Assembly (NCBI RefSeq): GCF_030504955.1
Contig: NZ_JAUKTR010000001.1
Location: forward strand, 745,501 to 809,500
Reading direction: 5' to 3'
DNA from: Peiella sedimenti
GTDB lineage: Bacteria; Pseudomonadota; Alphaproteobacteria; Caulobacterales; Caulobacteraceae
DNA length: 64,000 bases
Shown one piece after another: positions 9,647 to 17,738 of this stretch (position 1 is the stretch's first letter; every line of letters begins with the position of its first letter). A model generated the notes under the pieces. That model searched no databases, was not told the origin of the DNA, and saw only the letters and a program-made list of their open reading frames with translations. Made by a program: the position numbers and the translations under genes.

Positions 9647-10948
9647 ATGCGATTGATCGATTGGAACGCGGCCTCGTCCGAGGACCGTGAGAGGGCCCTG
9701 CTGCGCCCGACGCAGGCAAGACAGCCAGAGGTCACCGCCAAGGTGGCCGAAATCCTGGCCGACATCCGCGCGAGAGGCGCCGACGCGGTCGGCGACTGGT
9801 CCCTGCGACTCGATGGGGCGCCGATGCGGCGGATCGACATCAGCGAGGCGCGTGTCGCTGAGGCGGCCGGTTCGGCATCGGTCGAGGACAGGGCCGCCCT
9901 GTCGATGGCGGCCGGCGCTATACGGCGCTTTCATGAGGCCGACCGTCCGGTTGACGGACAGGAGGTCGAAGCCCTTCCAGGCATCCTCAGCCGTCGGGTC
10001 TGGCGCCCGCTCGAGCGGGTGGGGCTGTACGTGCCTGGCGGAACGGCGCCGCTGTTTTCAACGCTTCTCATGCTGGCACTTCCAGCGAGGGCCGCGGGCG
10101 TGACCGACAGGATCGTCGTGACTCCGCCGAACCGCGACGGGTCCGTCGATCCGCTGATGGTGTTGGCGGCGCGAGAAGCTGGACTCGAAGCCATCTGGCT
10201 GGTGGGCGGCGCCCAGGCGATCGGGGCGCTGGCCTTCGGCGCCGGTCTTCCCCGGGCGGACAAAATCTTCGGTCCCGGCAACGCGTGGGTCGCCGAGGCC
10301 AAGCGTCAGGTAAGCGCCGAACCCGGCGGCCCCGCCATCGACCTTCCCGCAGGCCCCAGCGAACTGATGGTGGTGGCCGACGACGGCGCCGATGCTGAGC
10401 TCGTGGCTGCGGATCTCCTGGGTCAGGCCGAGCATGACGCTGACGCCCAGGTGGTCTTGGCGACTCCCGATCCGGTCCTGGCCCGGGCAACGCAGGAGGC
10501 CATCGCTCGCCGACTGCGATCGCTGCCGCGCGCCGAGATCGCGGGCCAAGCCCTGCAAAGCGGCGCCCTTATCCTGTGCAGGGACGTGGCTCAGGCCATC
10601 GATATCGCCAACGCCTATGCTCCCGAGCACCTCTCTCTTCAGGTGCGGGATCCCGACAACTGGATCGCCCTCATCCGCAACGCGGGCGTCGTTTTCGCCG
10701 GCGCGCGCGCGGCCGAGACCTTTGGCGATTATCTGGCCGGGCCCAGCCACGTCCTGCCCACGGATGGCGCCGCCCGCGCCTTCTCCGGCGTGACGACGGC
10801 GTCCTTCATGAAGAGCTTCGCCGTTCAGCGCGTGAGGCCGGAGGCCATGGCCAGGGCGGCCGCCGCCGCAGCGCGACTGGCGCGACTGGAGGGGCTGGAG
10901 GCTCATGCCCTCGCAGCGGACTTGCGCTGGGAGCGCCTGACGCCATGA
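9647..10948 (+). CDS. hisD: Histidinol dehydrogenase
   Basis: A 433-residue HisD, the NAD- and zinc-dependent enzyme that oxidises histidinol to histidine in the last two steps. Motifs include VGLYVPGGTAPLFSTLLMLA, GGAQAIGALAFG, IFGPGNAWVAEAKRQV, IDLPAGPSELMVVAD, LLGQAEHDADAQ (zinc-site Gln/His), YAPEHLSL and the C-terminal FSGVTTASFMKSFAVQRV. It starts 6 nt after hisG and its stop overlaps the hisC-hisB start (ATGA). Confidence 0.97.
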   Translation: MRLIDWNAASSEDRERALLRPTQARQPEVTAKVAEILADIRARGADAVGDWSLRLDGAPMRRIDISEARVAEAAGSASVEDRAALSMAAGAIRRFHEADRPVDGQEVEALPGILSRRVWRPLERVGLYVPGGTAPLFSTLLMLALPARAAGVTDRIVVTPPNRDGSVDPLMVLAAREAGLEAIWLVGGAQAIGALAFGAGLPRADKIFGPGNAWVAEAKRQVSAEPGGPAIDLPAGPSELMVVADDGADAELVAADLLGQAEHDADAQVVLATPDPVLARATQEAIARRLRSLPRAEIAGQALQSGALILCRDVAQAIDIANAYAPEHLSLQVRDPDNWIALIRNAGVVFAGARAAETFGDYLAGPSHVLPTDGAARAFSGVTTASFMKSFAVQRVRPEAMARAAAAAARLARLEGLEAHALAADLRWERLTP

Positions 10949-12591
10949 CCAGCCTGGCTGAGCGTCTCGCGCGACCCGAGATCCGCAATCTGCCCCGGTT
11001 CGAGCTGTCTGACCGGGGCTGTCCCGCGGCTGTGCGGCTCGACGCCAACGAGAACCCCTTTCCCCCGCTGATCGACGGGCCGTTGGCTCAGGACCTGAAC
11101 CGGTATCCAGATCCGCGACCCGAGTCCCTCAGGCGCCGCATGGCCGCCATTTACGGTGTCGCCGCCGAGAGGTTGCTGCTGACCCGCGGAGGTGATGACG
11201 CCATCGACGTTCTCATTCGCGCCTTTTGCCGGCCAGGCGAGGACGCCGTCCTGGTGCGGCCGCCCACCTTCGGCGCCTATGCTCACTTCGCTCGTATGAA
11301 CGGCGTTCGGGTGATCGAGAGGCCGCTGGGACCAGACTTCAGTTTCGACGCGGAGACGGCCATCGCCGCCGTGCGGGAGGACGGCGCGGTCAAGCTGGTC
11401 TTCCTCTGTACGCCGAACAACCCGACCGGAACCGTCACGCCCGTCGCCGACATCCGCGCCTTGGCGAAGGCGCTGCCGGACACATTGGTCCTGGTCGACG
11501 AGGCCTATCTGGAGTTTTCGGAAAGCGGCAGCGCTGCCCCGCTGTCCGAGGCGCTGCCCAACCTTCTGGTCCTGCGGACGCTGTCCAAGGCCTACGGGCT
11601 CGCCGGTGCGAGGGTAGGGGCCCTGATCGGCGATCCAGAGGTGCTGGAGATGGCCGGCCGGACCTTGCCGCCCTATCCCCTCCCGGGGCCCTGCATCAGG
11701 GCGGCGGAACTGGCGCTGGCGCCTTCGCGTCAGCCGGTGGTCGAGGCGCGGATTAGCCGTCTGACGACAGAGCGGCGCCGGCTTGCAGAGCGGTTGACGG
11801 ACTCCGGGCTGTTGACGGCGGTGCACGAGGGGGGCGGCAACTTCCTGCTGCTGGATACGGACACGCCAGAGGCGCTGGCCGCCAGGCTGAATGCGAGCGG
11901 GATCAAGGTGCGCCCCCGCCCGCAAGTCTCGCCGGGCGCGCTCAGGCTGAGCGTTGGAACGCCCGAGGAGAACGACCTCGTCCTGGCCGCCCTGGGCGTG
12001 GGAGCGCCCCGTCCGCCCGGACGCCGGGCCGACATCAGCCGCGACACTCGCGAGACGCGGATCGCGGTGGCTATTGACCTGGATCAGGCCGCGCCGCGGC
12101 GGGTGCGGACAGGGGTGGGTTTCTACGACCACATGCTGGACCAGATCGCCGCCCATGCTTGTATCTCGCTCATCCTCGACTGCGAAGGCGACCTCGAGAC
12201 CGACCCGCATCATACGGTGGAGGACTGCGCCCTGGCCCTCGGCGCGGCCCTCAAGGCCGCGCTCGGCGACCGCCGAGGCATCGGCCGCTACGGCTTCGTC
12301 ACGCCCATGGATGACGCGGAGGCGGCGGTCAGCCTGGACCTGTCGGCGCGACCCTTCTGCCGGTTCGAGGGCCAGTTCGCGACCGACCGCATCGGCGACT
12401 ATCCGACGGCGCTCACGCCGCACGTCTTCCGCTCGCTGGCCGACAGCCTGGGCGCGGCGATCCACGTTCGGGTCACGGGCGAGGACGACCACCACAAGAC
12501 CGAGGCCTGCTTCAAGGCCTTCGGCCGGGCGCTGCGCCAGGCCATCCGGCTGGAGGGCGGCGATGTCCCTTCGACCAAGGGCGTGCTGTGA
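10945..12591 (+). CDS. hisCB: Fused histidinol-phosphate aminotransferase / IGP dehydratase
   Basis: One 548-residue frame carries two enzymes. Residues 1-350 are HisC: RLDANENPFPP, CTPNNPTGTV, LVDEAYLEF, and PLP-lysine 215 in TLSKAYGLAGARVG. After a short Pro/Arg linker (351-362), residues 363-548 are HisB dehydratase: DTRETRIAVAIDLD, TGVGFYDHMLDQ, TDPHHTVEDCALALG, LDLSARPFC and DDHHKTEACFKAFGRALRQA, which carry the manganese ligands. No stop or start codon separates them. The HAD phosphatase domain that enteric bacteria carry at this junction (HisNB) is absent. The ATG overlaps the hisD stop and the end overlaps hisH (GTGA). Either one long bifunctional protein is made or there is internal initiation. 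Confidence 0.93.
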   Translation: MTSLAERLARPEIRNLPRFELSDRGCPAAVRLDANENPFPPLIDGPLAQDLNRYPDPRPESLRRRMAAIYGVAAERLLLTRGGDDAIDVLIRAFCRPGEDAVLVRPPTFGAYAHFARMNGVRVIERPLGPDFSFDAETAIAAVREDGAVKLVFLCTPNNPTGTVTPVADIRALAKALPDTLVLVDEAYLEFSESGSAAPLSEALPNLLVLRTLSKAYGLAGARVGALIGDPEVLEMAGRTLPPYPLPGPCIRAAELALAPSRQPVVEARISRLTTERRRLAERLTDSGLLTAVHEGGGNFLLLDTDTPEALAARLNASGIKVRPRPQVSPGALRLSVGTPEENDLVLAALGVGAPRPPGRRADISRDTRETRIAVAIDLDQAAPRRVRTGVGFYDHMLDQIAAHACISLILDCEGDLETDPHHTVEDCALALGAALKAALGDRRGIGRYGFVTPMDDAEAAVSLDLSARPFCRFEGQFATDRIGDYPTALTPHVFRSLADSLGAAIHVRVTGEDDHHKTEACFKAFGRALRQAIRLEGGDVPSTKGVL

Positions 12592-13184
12592 GTCTGGTCG
12601 TCGTGGACATTGGCGTGGGCAACACGGCCTCCATGGTGTGGGCGCTGGAGCGGCTGGGCGCACGCCCGCGGCTGTCCGCCGACGCGGCCTGCATCGCCGA
12701 TGCGGAGCAGCTGGTGTTCCCCGGCGTGGGCGCGGCCGGCTTCGCCGCCGAACGGATCGAGGCCCTTGGTCTCACGGAAGTCCTGCACGCCTTTAATCGG
12801 CCGCTGCTGGGCGTCTGCCTGGGCATGCAGATGCTGTTCGAGCGCAGCGAGGAAGGCGGAGCGCCTGGCCTAGGGCGGCTGGCTGGGACCGTGCGCCGGC
12901 TGAGGCCTTCGCCCGAACGGCCATCACCGCACATGGGTTGGAACCGGCTGTCGAAGCGCGCGGACGATCCCTTGCTGGAGGGCGTCGAGGACGGCACCTA
13001 CGCCTATTTCGTGCACGGCTACGCCGCGCCGGTCACAGCGGACACGGTGGCGAGCTGCACCTACGGCGAGCCTTTCTCGGCAGTCGTTCGGCGCGGCAAC
13101 GCGTGGGGCTGCCAGTTCCACCCGGAGCGGTCGGGGCCCGTCGGCGCGCGGATCCTGCGCAACTTCCTGGACCTGCCATGCTGA
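12588..13184 (+). CDS. hisH: Imidazole glycerol phosphate synthase, glutaminase subunit
   Basis: A 198-residue class I glutamine amidotransferase that feeds ammonia to HisF. Motifs: DIGVGNTASMVWALERLGA, LVFPGVGAAGFA, nucleophile Cys77 in LLGVCLGMQMLFERSEEG, HMGWNRL, YFVHGYAAP and the His/Glu pair in GCQFHPERSGPVG. The GTG start overlaps the hisCB stop and it overlaps hisA by 7 nt. Confidence 0.97.
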   Translation: MSLVVVDIGVGNTASMVWALERLGARPRLSADAACIADAEQLVFPGVGAAGFAAERIEALGLTEVLHAFNRPLLGVCLGMQMLFERSEEGGAPGLGRLAGTVRRLRPSPERPSPHMGWNRLSKRADDPLLEGVEDGTYAYFVHGYAAPVTADTVASCTYGEPFSAVVRRGNAWGCQFHPERSGPVGARILRNFLDLPC

Positions 13185-13906
13185 TCTACCCGGCCATCGA
13201 CCTGCGCGCGGGCGAGTGCGTGCGGCTGCTGCACGGGCGCTTCGATGCGGTCACCCGCTACGACGCCGATCCGCTGGCGCGGCTGGCGGCCTTCGAGGCC
13301 GCGGGCGCCGAGTGGGTCCACATCGTCGATCTCGACGGCGCCGAGGCTGGAGAGCCACGTCAGCACGACCTGATCGCGCGCCTGGCCGCGGCCGCTCGGG
13401 TGCGTATCCAGACCGGCGGCGGCGTGCGCAGGGCCGACGACGTCGCCCGACTGCTCGACGCCGGAGCCGAGCGTGTGGTGGTCGGCAGCCTGGCGGTTCG
13501 ACAGCCCGACACGGTGATCGAATGGCTCGACCGGTTCGGAGCCGAGCGGCTGACGCTGGCGCTCGACGTGCGGATGATGGAGGGGGCGCCCATGGTCGCC
13601 ACCGACGGCTGGACCAAGGGCTCGGGCCTTTCCCTGTGGCAGGCGCTGCACAGGCTGTCGGCGGGCCGACCGAAGCACGTGCTGGTCACCGAAATCTCGC
13701 GCGACGGCGCCCTGGAGGGCCCGGACCTCGACCTTGCCGCCGAGATCGTGCGCCGGGCTCCGGACCTCGCCTACCAGGCCTCGGGCGGCGTCTCGTCGTT
13801 GGCCGACCTCGCGGCCCTGAAGGCCGTCGGCGCCACCGGTGCGATCGTCGGCCGCGCGCTCTACGAGGGCCGCTTCACGCTCGAGGAGGCGCTCCTTGCT
13901 GGCTAG
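13178..13906 (+). CDS. hisA: ProFAR isomerase
   Basis: A 242-residue beta/alpha-barrel enzyme that isomerises the phosphoribosylformimino intermediate (ProFAR). It begins [17 protein letters not shown] with the catalytic Asp8, and has [57 protein letters not shown] with the second catalytic Asp, and [13 protein letters not shown]. The ATG lies inside the end of hisH and its stop lies inside the start of hisF. Confidence 0.97.
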   Translation: MLIYPAIDLRAGECVRLLHGRFDAVTRYDADPLARLAAFEAAGAEWVHIVDLDGAEAGEPRQHDLIARLAAAARVRIQTGGGVRRADDVARLLDAGAERVVVGSLAVRQPDTVIEWLDRFGAERLTLALDVRMMEGAPMVATDGWTKGSGLSLWQALHRLSAGRPKHVLVTEISRDGALEGPDLDLAAEIVRRAPDLAYQASGGVSSLADLAALKAVGATGAIVGRALYEGRFTLEEALLAG

Positions 13907-14663
13907 GCGGATCATCCCCTGCCTGGACGTGCGCGGCGGCCGGGTCGTGAAGGGCGTTCGCTTCCGGGATCACATCGACGTGGGCGATCCGGTGGAGATG
14001 GCGCACGCCTATTCGGCCGAGGGCGCCGACGAACTGGTCTTCTACGATATCACCGCCAGCCCGGAGGGCCGCGGCCCGGAGCTCGGCTGGATCGAGGCTG
14101 TGGCGCGCGTGATCGACATCCCCTTCTGCGTGGCGGGCGGCATCCGCACGCTCGATCATGCCCTGGCCTGCCTGACGGCCGGGGCCGACAAGGTCTCGAT
14201 CAACTCGCCCGCCCTGGAACGTCCCGATCTCACTGAGGAGATCGCCCAGGTCGCGGGCTCGCAATGCGTTGTCGTCGGCGTCGACAGCGAGCAGGTCGAG
14301 GGCCAATGGCGAGTGCGCCAGTACACGGGCGACCCCTCGCGCCAGAAGGATGCGGGCCGCCTGACGCTTGATTGGATCGCTGAGGCGCAATCCCGCGGCG
14401 CCGGCGAGATCGTCCTCAACTGCATGGACCGCGACGGGGTCCGCCAGGGCTACGACATCGAACAGCTTCAGGCCGCCCGAAGCCGTCTGAGCATCCCGCT
14501 GATCGCCTCGGGCGGCGCGGGCTCGGCCGAGCATTTCCGCGACGTCTTCGACCAGGCGGATGTCTCCGGCGCCCTAGCCGCCAGCGTGTTCCATTCCCGC
14601 AAGCTTACCGTTCCCGACCTCAAGCAAAGGCTGGCCCGATGGCACATCCCCGTACGCCTCTGA
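13896..14663 (+). CDS. hisF: Imidazole glycerol phosphate synthase, cyclase subunit
   Basis: A 255-residue beta/alpha-barrel partner of HisH. Motifs: [70 protein letters not shown] and [15 protein letters not shown] place the start at TTG 13896: GAGGAGG lies about 7 nt upstream and no ATG or GTG occurs nearer the conserved N-terminus. It overlaps hisA by 11 nt and hisIE by 25 nt. Confidence 0.95.
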   Translation: MLARRIIPCLDVRGGRVVKGVRFRDHIDVGDPVEMAHAYSAEGADELVFYDITASPEGRGPELGWIEAVARVIDIPFCVAGGIRTLDHALACLTAGADKVSINSPALERPDLTEEIAQVAGSQCVVVGVDSEQVEGQWRVRQYTGDPSRQKDAGRLTLDWIAEAQSRGAGEIVLNCMDRDGVRQGYDIEQLQAARSRLSIPLIASGGAGSAEHFRDVFDQADVSGALAASVFHSRKLTVPDLKQRLARWHIPVRL

Positions 14664-15289
14664 CCCCGGCCGATCTCGACCGCCTCGACTGGGACAAGAG
14701 CGCCGACGGCCTGCTGCCCGCCGTTGTGCAGGACGCCGCCACGCTCCAGGTGTTGATGCAGGCCTGGATGAACCGCGACGCGCTCGCCGAAACCCTCGAA
14801 AGCGGTGAGGCGACCTTCTGGTCGCGCAGCCGCCAGGCGCGATGGCGGAAGGGCGAGAGCTCGGGAAATCGACTGCGCTTGGTCGAAGTGCTCGCCGACT
14901 GCGACGCCGACAGCCTGCTGGTGAGCGTGCGACCAGCAGGCCCGACCTGTCATGAGGGCCTGACCAGCTGCTTCGGCGAGGAGAACGCGCCCGGTCTCGG
15001 CTGGCTGGCGCGTTTGGAACAGATCATCGCATCGCGCCGGGGCGGCGATGAAAGCGCCAGCTATACCGCGCGTCTGCTGGCCGAGGGACCGATGCGGATC
15101 GCCCAGAAGGTGGGTGAGGAGGGCGTCGAAGTCGCCCTTGCCGGGGTCGCCGGCGCGGATCGGCGCCTCGTCGAAGAGGCGGCTGATCTGCTTTTTCACC
15201 TCCAGGTGTTGCTGTGCGCGCGTGACATGACGTTTGAGGCCGTGACGGACGAGCTAAGGCGTCGCACGGTCCGGCCAGCCCCGTCCTGA
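14639..15289 (+). CDS. hisI: Phosphoribosyl-AMP cyclohydrolase / PR-ATP pyrophosphatase
   Basis: A 216-residue bifunctional HisIE for steps two and three of the pathway. The HisI part (about 1-120) has [39 protein letters not shown], the metal-site DCDADSLL and [11 protein letters not shown]. The HisE part (about 121-216) has [29 protein letters not shown] and [14 protein letters not shown]. In many alphaproteobacteria these are separate genes, so the fused form agrees with the enteric-like gene order. Last gene of the operon; only a weak GC-rich hairpin follows. Confidence 0.96.
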   Translation: MAHPRTPLTPADLDRLDWDKSADGLLPAVVQDAATLQVLMQAWMNRDALAETLESGEATFWSRSRQARWRKGESSGNRLRLVEVLADCDADSLLVSVRPAGPTCHEGLTSCFGEENAPGLGWLARLEQIIASRRGGDESASYTARLLAEGPMRIAQKVGEEGVEVALAGVAGADRRLVEEAADLLFHLQVLLCARDMTFEAVTDELRRRTVRPAPS

Positions 15290-15400
15290 GGGTCCGCCCA
15301 TCGTGCGGGCCCGGTCCGTCGCAGAGGCTTAGAAATCCCGACACACAAGTTTCGCGTGACCGTCGAGCATCCTTCGCGGGCGCGCCTTAGCCATGCTCTC

Positions 15401-15997
15401 ATGGCCGAGACCGCATCTCAGAGTGAAGACCCCGTCCGCGCCGCCGTCGCGCCTTCAACCGCCATAGGGTTGGTCTGTGCCGCGGATGAAGACTCCGTCG
15501 CCAGCCAGCGCGCGCGTCTTGCTGCCGCCGGCTTCGACGGCATGGCCGTGGAGGCGCCTGCTGGTGCGGCGGCGAGGCCACAGGTCGATCGCGTTCTCCT
15601 GGAACTGAGAGCGGGGCAGACCCTCTATCTGCCGGGTCTCGATACGCTGCGGCGCAATGTGCCCGACACGCTCAGGACCCTTCGAGGTCTGCTGGAGCTG
15701 GGGGTGGAGATCAGGGTCGCCGAACCGGATTCTCCCCCCGTCACTCTGGCGCCGGAACCCGTCCTGATCGAGGCGCTGACCCTGCTGTCCACCTTCTCGG
15801 CCAATCACCGCAATGCGCCGAATACGCCTGGCAGATCAGGCCGTTCGGAGACATTGAGCGAGGTTCAGGCCAAGCATGCGCGGCGTCTGTTTGACGAAGG
15901 GCAATCTCTTCGAACCATCAGCCTGATCTTCCGTGTGCCTCCCGATGTGGTGTGGCGCGCCATCGGGCGCCGTTCAGCGCTGCGCGACGAGGGCTGA
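15401..15997 (+). CDS. Serine-recombinase-like protein lacking catalytic residues, with HTH
   Basis: A 198-residue protein. Residues 21-109 follow the resolvase N-terminal domain: IGLVCAADEDSVASQRARLAAAGF, then RPQVDRVLLELRAGQTLYLPGLDTLRRNVPD, where an active enzyme reads YARVST...GDTLVV.RLDRLGR. The nucleophile Ser position is Ala28, Arg of ARVS is Cys26 and the first Arg of DRLGR is Thr82, so it should not cut DNA. Residues about 158-190 (AKHARRLFDEGQSLRTISLIF, then PPDVVWRAIGRR) form a Hin-like helix-turn-helix. It is probably a DNA-binding regulator derived from a recombinase. A GTG at 15356 is an alternative start; neither has a strong ribosome site. No inverted repeats of a mobile unit surround it. 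Confidence 0.6.
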   Translation: MAETASQSEDPVRAAVAPSTAIGLVCAADEDSVASQRARLAAAGFDGMAVEAPAGAAARPQVDRVLLELRAGQTLYLPGLDTLRRNVPDTLRTLRGLLELGVEIRVAEPDSPPVTLAPEPVLIEALTLLSTFSANHRNAPNTPGRSGRSETLSEVQAKHARRLFDEGQSLRTISLIFRVPPDVVWRAIGRRSALRDEG

Positions 15998-16000
15998 AAG

Positions 16001-16035
16001 GTTTCAAGGCATTGTCACATGACAAAGCCTTGACG
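16001..16035. promoter_or_regulatory. Candidate Pho box / palindrome upstream of the ElpS-like gene
   Basis: A near-palindrome spans 16006-16031: AAGGC-A-TTGTCA-CA-TGACAA-A-GCCTT. Read on the minus strand it contains CCGTCAA-GGCT-TTGTCAT, two 7-mers 11 bp apart resembling the PhoB consensus CTGTCAT-N4-CTGTCAT (5/7 and 6/7). It lies about 145 nt before the ElpS-like gene. ElpS of Caulobacter is induced by phosphate starvation, so PhoB control is a reasonable inference. No T-run follows, so a terminator is unlikely. Confidence 0.4.
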
Positions 16036-16178
16036 GATTCAAATCGGTCCCTGTCGCCGTTCCGACAATCCGCTGTCGTCTGCCGCCGCTAGCAAGCCCG
16101 CCGAGGTGGGCAGAGCCACGGGATCCGCAGGGGGTTCCGGTCGTCCGCCCGCGACCAGACCCATCGGTGGAGATCAAA

Positions 16179-17642
16179 ATGACCAGCGCGTCCCGTTTCA
16201 AGTTCCTGGCCCTGGCCGGGGCCGCCATGCTGACTCTGTCGGCTTGCGGCTCGGCTGAAGTCGCGTCGCCCGGCGAAGACGGCTTCGGCGGCGGCGGCAC
16301 CGGCGGCGGCACTGGCGGGGGGGGCGGCACCGGCGGCGGCGCCGCGGCTGACTGCCCGACCGGCTTCTCGAACGTGGGTGTTTTGAACAACCTGCGCGTC
16401 TGCCAACTGCCGGCCAAGGTCACAGGCAATCTGGTGGTGCCGCTTCGCGCCGGCACGGTCTATTCGCTGGGCGGCCGCACGGACGTGGGCGATGACCGGG
16501 GCGCCGATCCCAACAATCCGACCGCGGGCGCTCAGCAGGGCATCCTGACCATCGAGGCCGGCGTGCGCATCTTCGGTTCGAGCGGCGCCGACTTCCTAGT
16601 CGTCAACCGCGGCTCGCAGATCTTCGCCGAGGGCACCTCGACCAGCCCGATCGTCTTCACCAGCCGCCAGAGCATTGAAGGCGCGACGGGCGTCGACTCG
16701 ATCGGCCAGTGGGGCGGCATCGTGATCCTGGGCCGCGCGCCCATCGCCGCCTGCCCGGGCGGCCTGACGCCTCCGAACATCGGCTGCACCGCCCAGGTCG
16801 AGGGCACCAACGCCTTCTACGGCGGCGCGACCCCGGCTGATAACTCGGGTCGTCTGCGCTATGTGCGGGTCCAGCACTCTGGCTTCGAGGTGCTGCCGGG
16901 CAACGAGCTGAACGGCATCACCCTGGCCGGTATCGGTTCGGGCACGACCGTCAATCACGTGCAGGTCCACAACAGCTCTGACGACGGCATCGAAATTTTC
17001 GGCGGCCGCGTGAACCTGGACCACATCGTCCTGACCGGCAACGACGATGACAGCCTGGACACCGACACGGGCTGGCAGGGTGCGGCCCAGTTCGTCCTGG
17101 TGGTCCAGCGGGCCAACGGCGGCGACCGCGCGTTCGAAATGAGCTCGGCGGGCGTCGTCGACGGCGGCGGCCAGCCGGCACTGCGCTCCCATCCGCGGAT
17201 CGCCAACGCCACCATCGTCAAGCGCAGCAGCGGCAGCGACGCCATCGTGGTCAACTCGGGGTCGGACCTGACCCTGCTGAACTCGGTGGTCACTTCGCTC
17301 GGCGGCTCGGGCGCCTGCCTGGACCTCGACAGCGCCGCCACCGGCACGGCCGCGCCTGAATTCCAGTCCGTGTTCTTCTCCTGCGCTACGGCCTTCCGCG
17401 TTGATGGGGACCTCGACTCCTCGACCTTCTTCAACGCCGGGTCGAACAACAACGCCGCGGGCACATCGACCCTGACGGGCACGTTCATCAACGGCGCCAA
17501 CGAGGCCGGCGTCACGACGACGAACCCGGTCCCGTACTCGGCCTTCTTCCAGAACGTCGCCTACATCGGCGCGGTCCGCGATGCGAACGACACCTGGTGG
17601 CAGGGCTGGACGTGCGGTCTGGCCGCTGGCTCGACCTGCTGA
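16179..17642 (+). CDS. ElpS-like extracellular lipoprotein, predicted T2SS substrate
   Basis: A 487-residue protein with a lipoprotein signal (FKFLALAGAAMLTLSACGS, lipobox LSAC). A low-complexity Gly/Thr linker follows, then a domain with repeated short beta strands: VYSLGGRTDVGD, LTIEAGVRIFGSSGADFLVV, GGIVILGRAPI, IEIFGGRVNLDHIVL, LLNSVVTSLGGSGAC. This looks like a right-handed beta-helix with scattered Cys pairs. Position directly before a TonB receptor and gspC-gspO matches, from memory, Caulobacter elpS, whose lipoprotein is secreted by T2SS under phosphate starvation. The ATG at 16179 has GGAG 6 nt upstream; the GTG 12 nt earlier is less likely. Confidence 0.7.
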   Translation: MTSASRFKFLALAGAAMLTLSACGSAEVASPGEDGFGGGGTGGGTGGGGGTGGGAAADCPTGFSNVGVLNNLRVCQLPAKVTGNLVVPLRAGTVYSLGGRTDVGDDRGADPNNPTAGAQQGILTIEAGVRIFGSSGADFLVVNRGSQIFAEGTSTSPIVFTSRQSIEGATGVDSIGQWGGIVILGRAPIAACPGGLTPPNIGCTAQVEGTNAFYGGATPADNSGRLRYVRVQHSGFEVLPGNELNGITLAGIGSGTTVNHVQVHNSSDDGIEIFGGRVNLDHIVLTGNDDDSLDTDTGWQGAAQFVLVVQRANGGDRAFEMSSAGVVDGGGQPALRSHPRIANATIVKRSSGSDAIVVNSGSDLTLLNSVVTSLGGSGACLDLDSAATGTAAPEFQSVFFSCATAFRVDGDLDSSTFFNAGSNNNAAGTSTLTGTFINGANEAGVTTTNPVPYSAFFQNVAYIGAVRDANDTWWQGWTCGLAAGSTC

Positions 17643-17648
17643 TGCGAC

Positions 17649-17678
17649 GGGAGCGGCTCCGGAGTCGGAGCCGCTCCC
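17649..17678 (+). terminator. Strong hairpin after the ElpS-like gene
   Basis: GGGAGCGGCTCC (17649-17660) pairs perfectly with GGAGCCGCTCCC (17667-17678) around a 6-nt loop, 7 nt after the stop codon. A C-rich stretch rather than a T-run follows, so it may be a partial terminator or an mRNA-stabilising hairpin that sets different levels for the lipoprotein and the downstream receptor. Confidence 0.7.
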
Positions 17679-17738
17679 CCACGTCCCTGGCCGGCGGCCG
17701 GGGAGCCTGAACGCTTGACCCTTTCAGAGGCGCATTCG

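Noticed and set aside
10945..12591. HAD-type histidinol-phosphatase domain (HisNB) in the fused protein
   Set aside because: No DxDGT-type phosphatase motifs occur between the HisC end and the dehydratase; the linker is only about a dozen residues.
15401..15997. Active resolvase or invertase of a mobile element
   Set aside because: Catalytic Ser and Arg positions are replaced, and no recombination sites or transposon genes flank it.
16006..16031. Terminator after the recombinase-like gene
   Set aside because: The near-palindrome has internal mismatches and no T-run; GTCA-type repeats fit a regulator site better.
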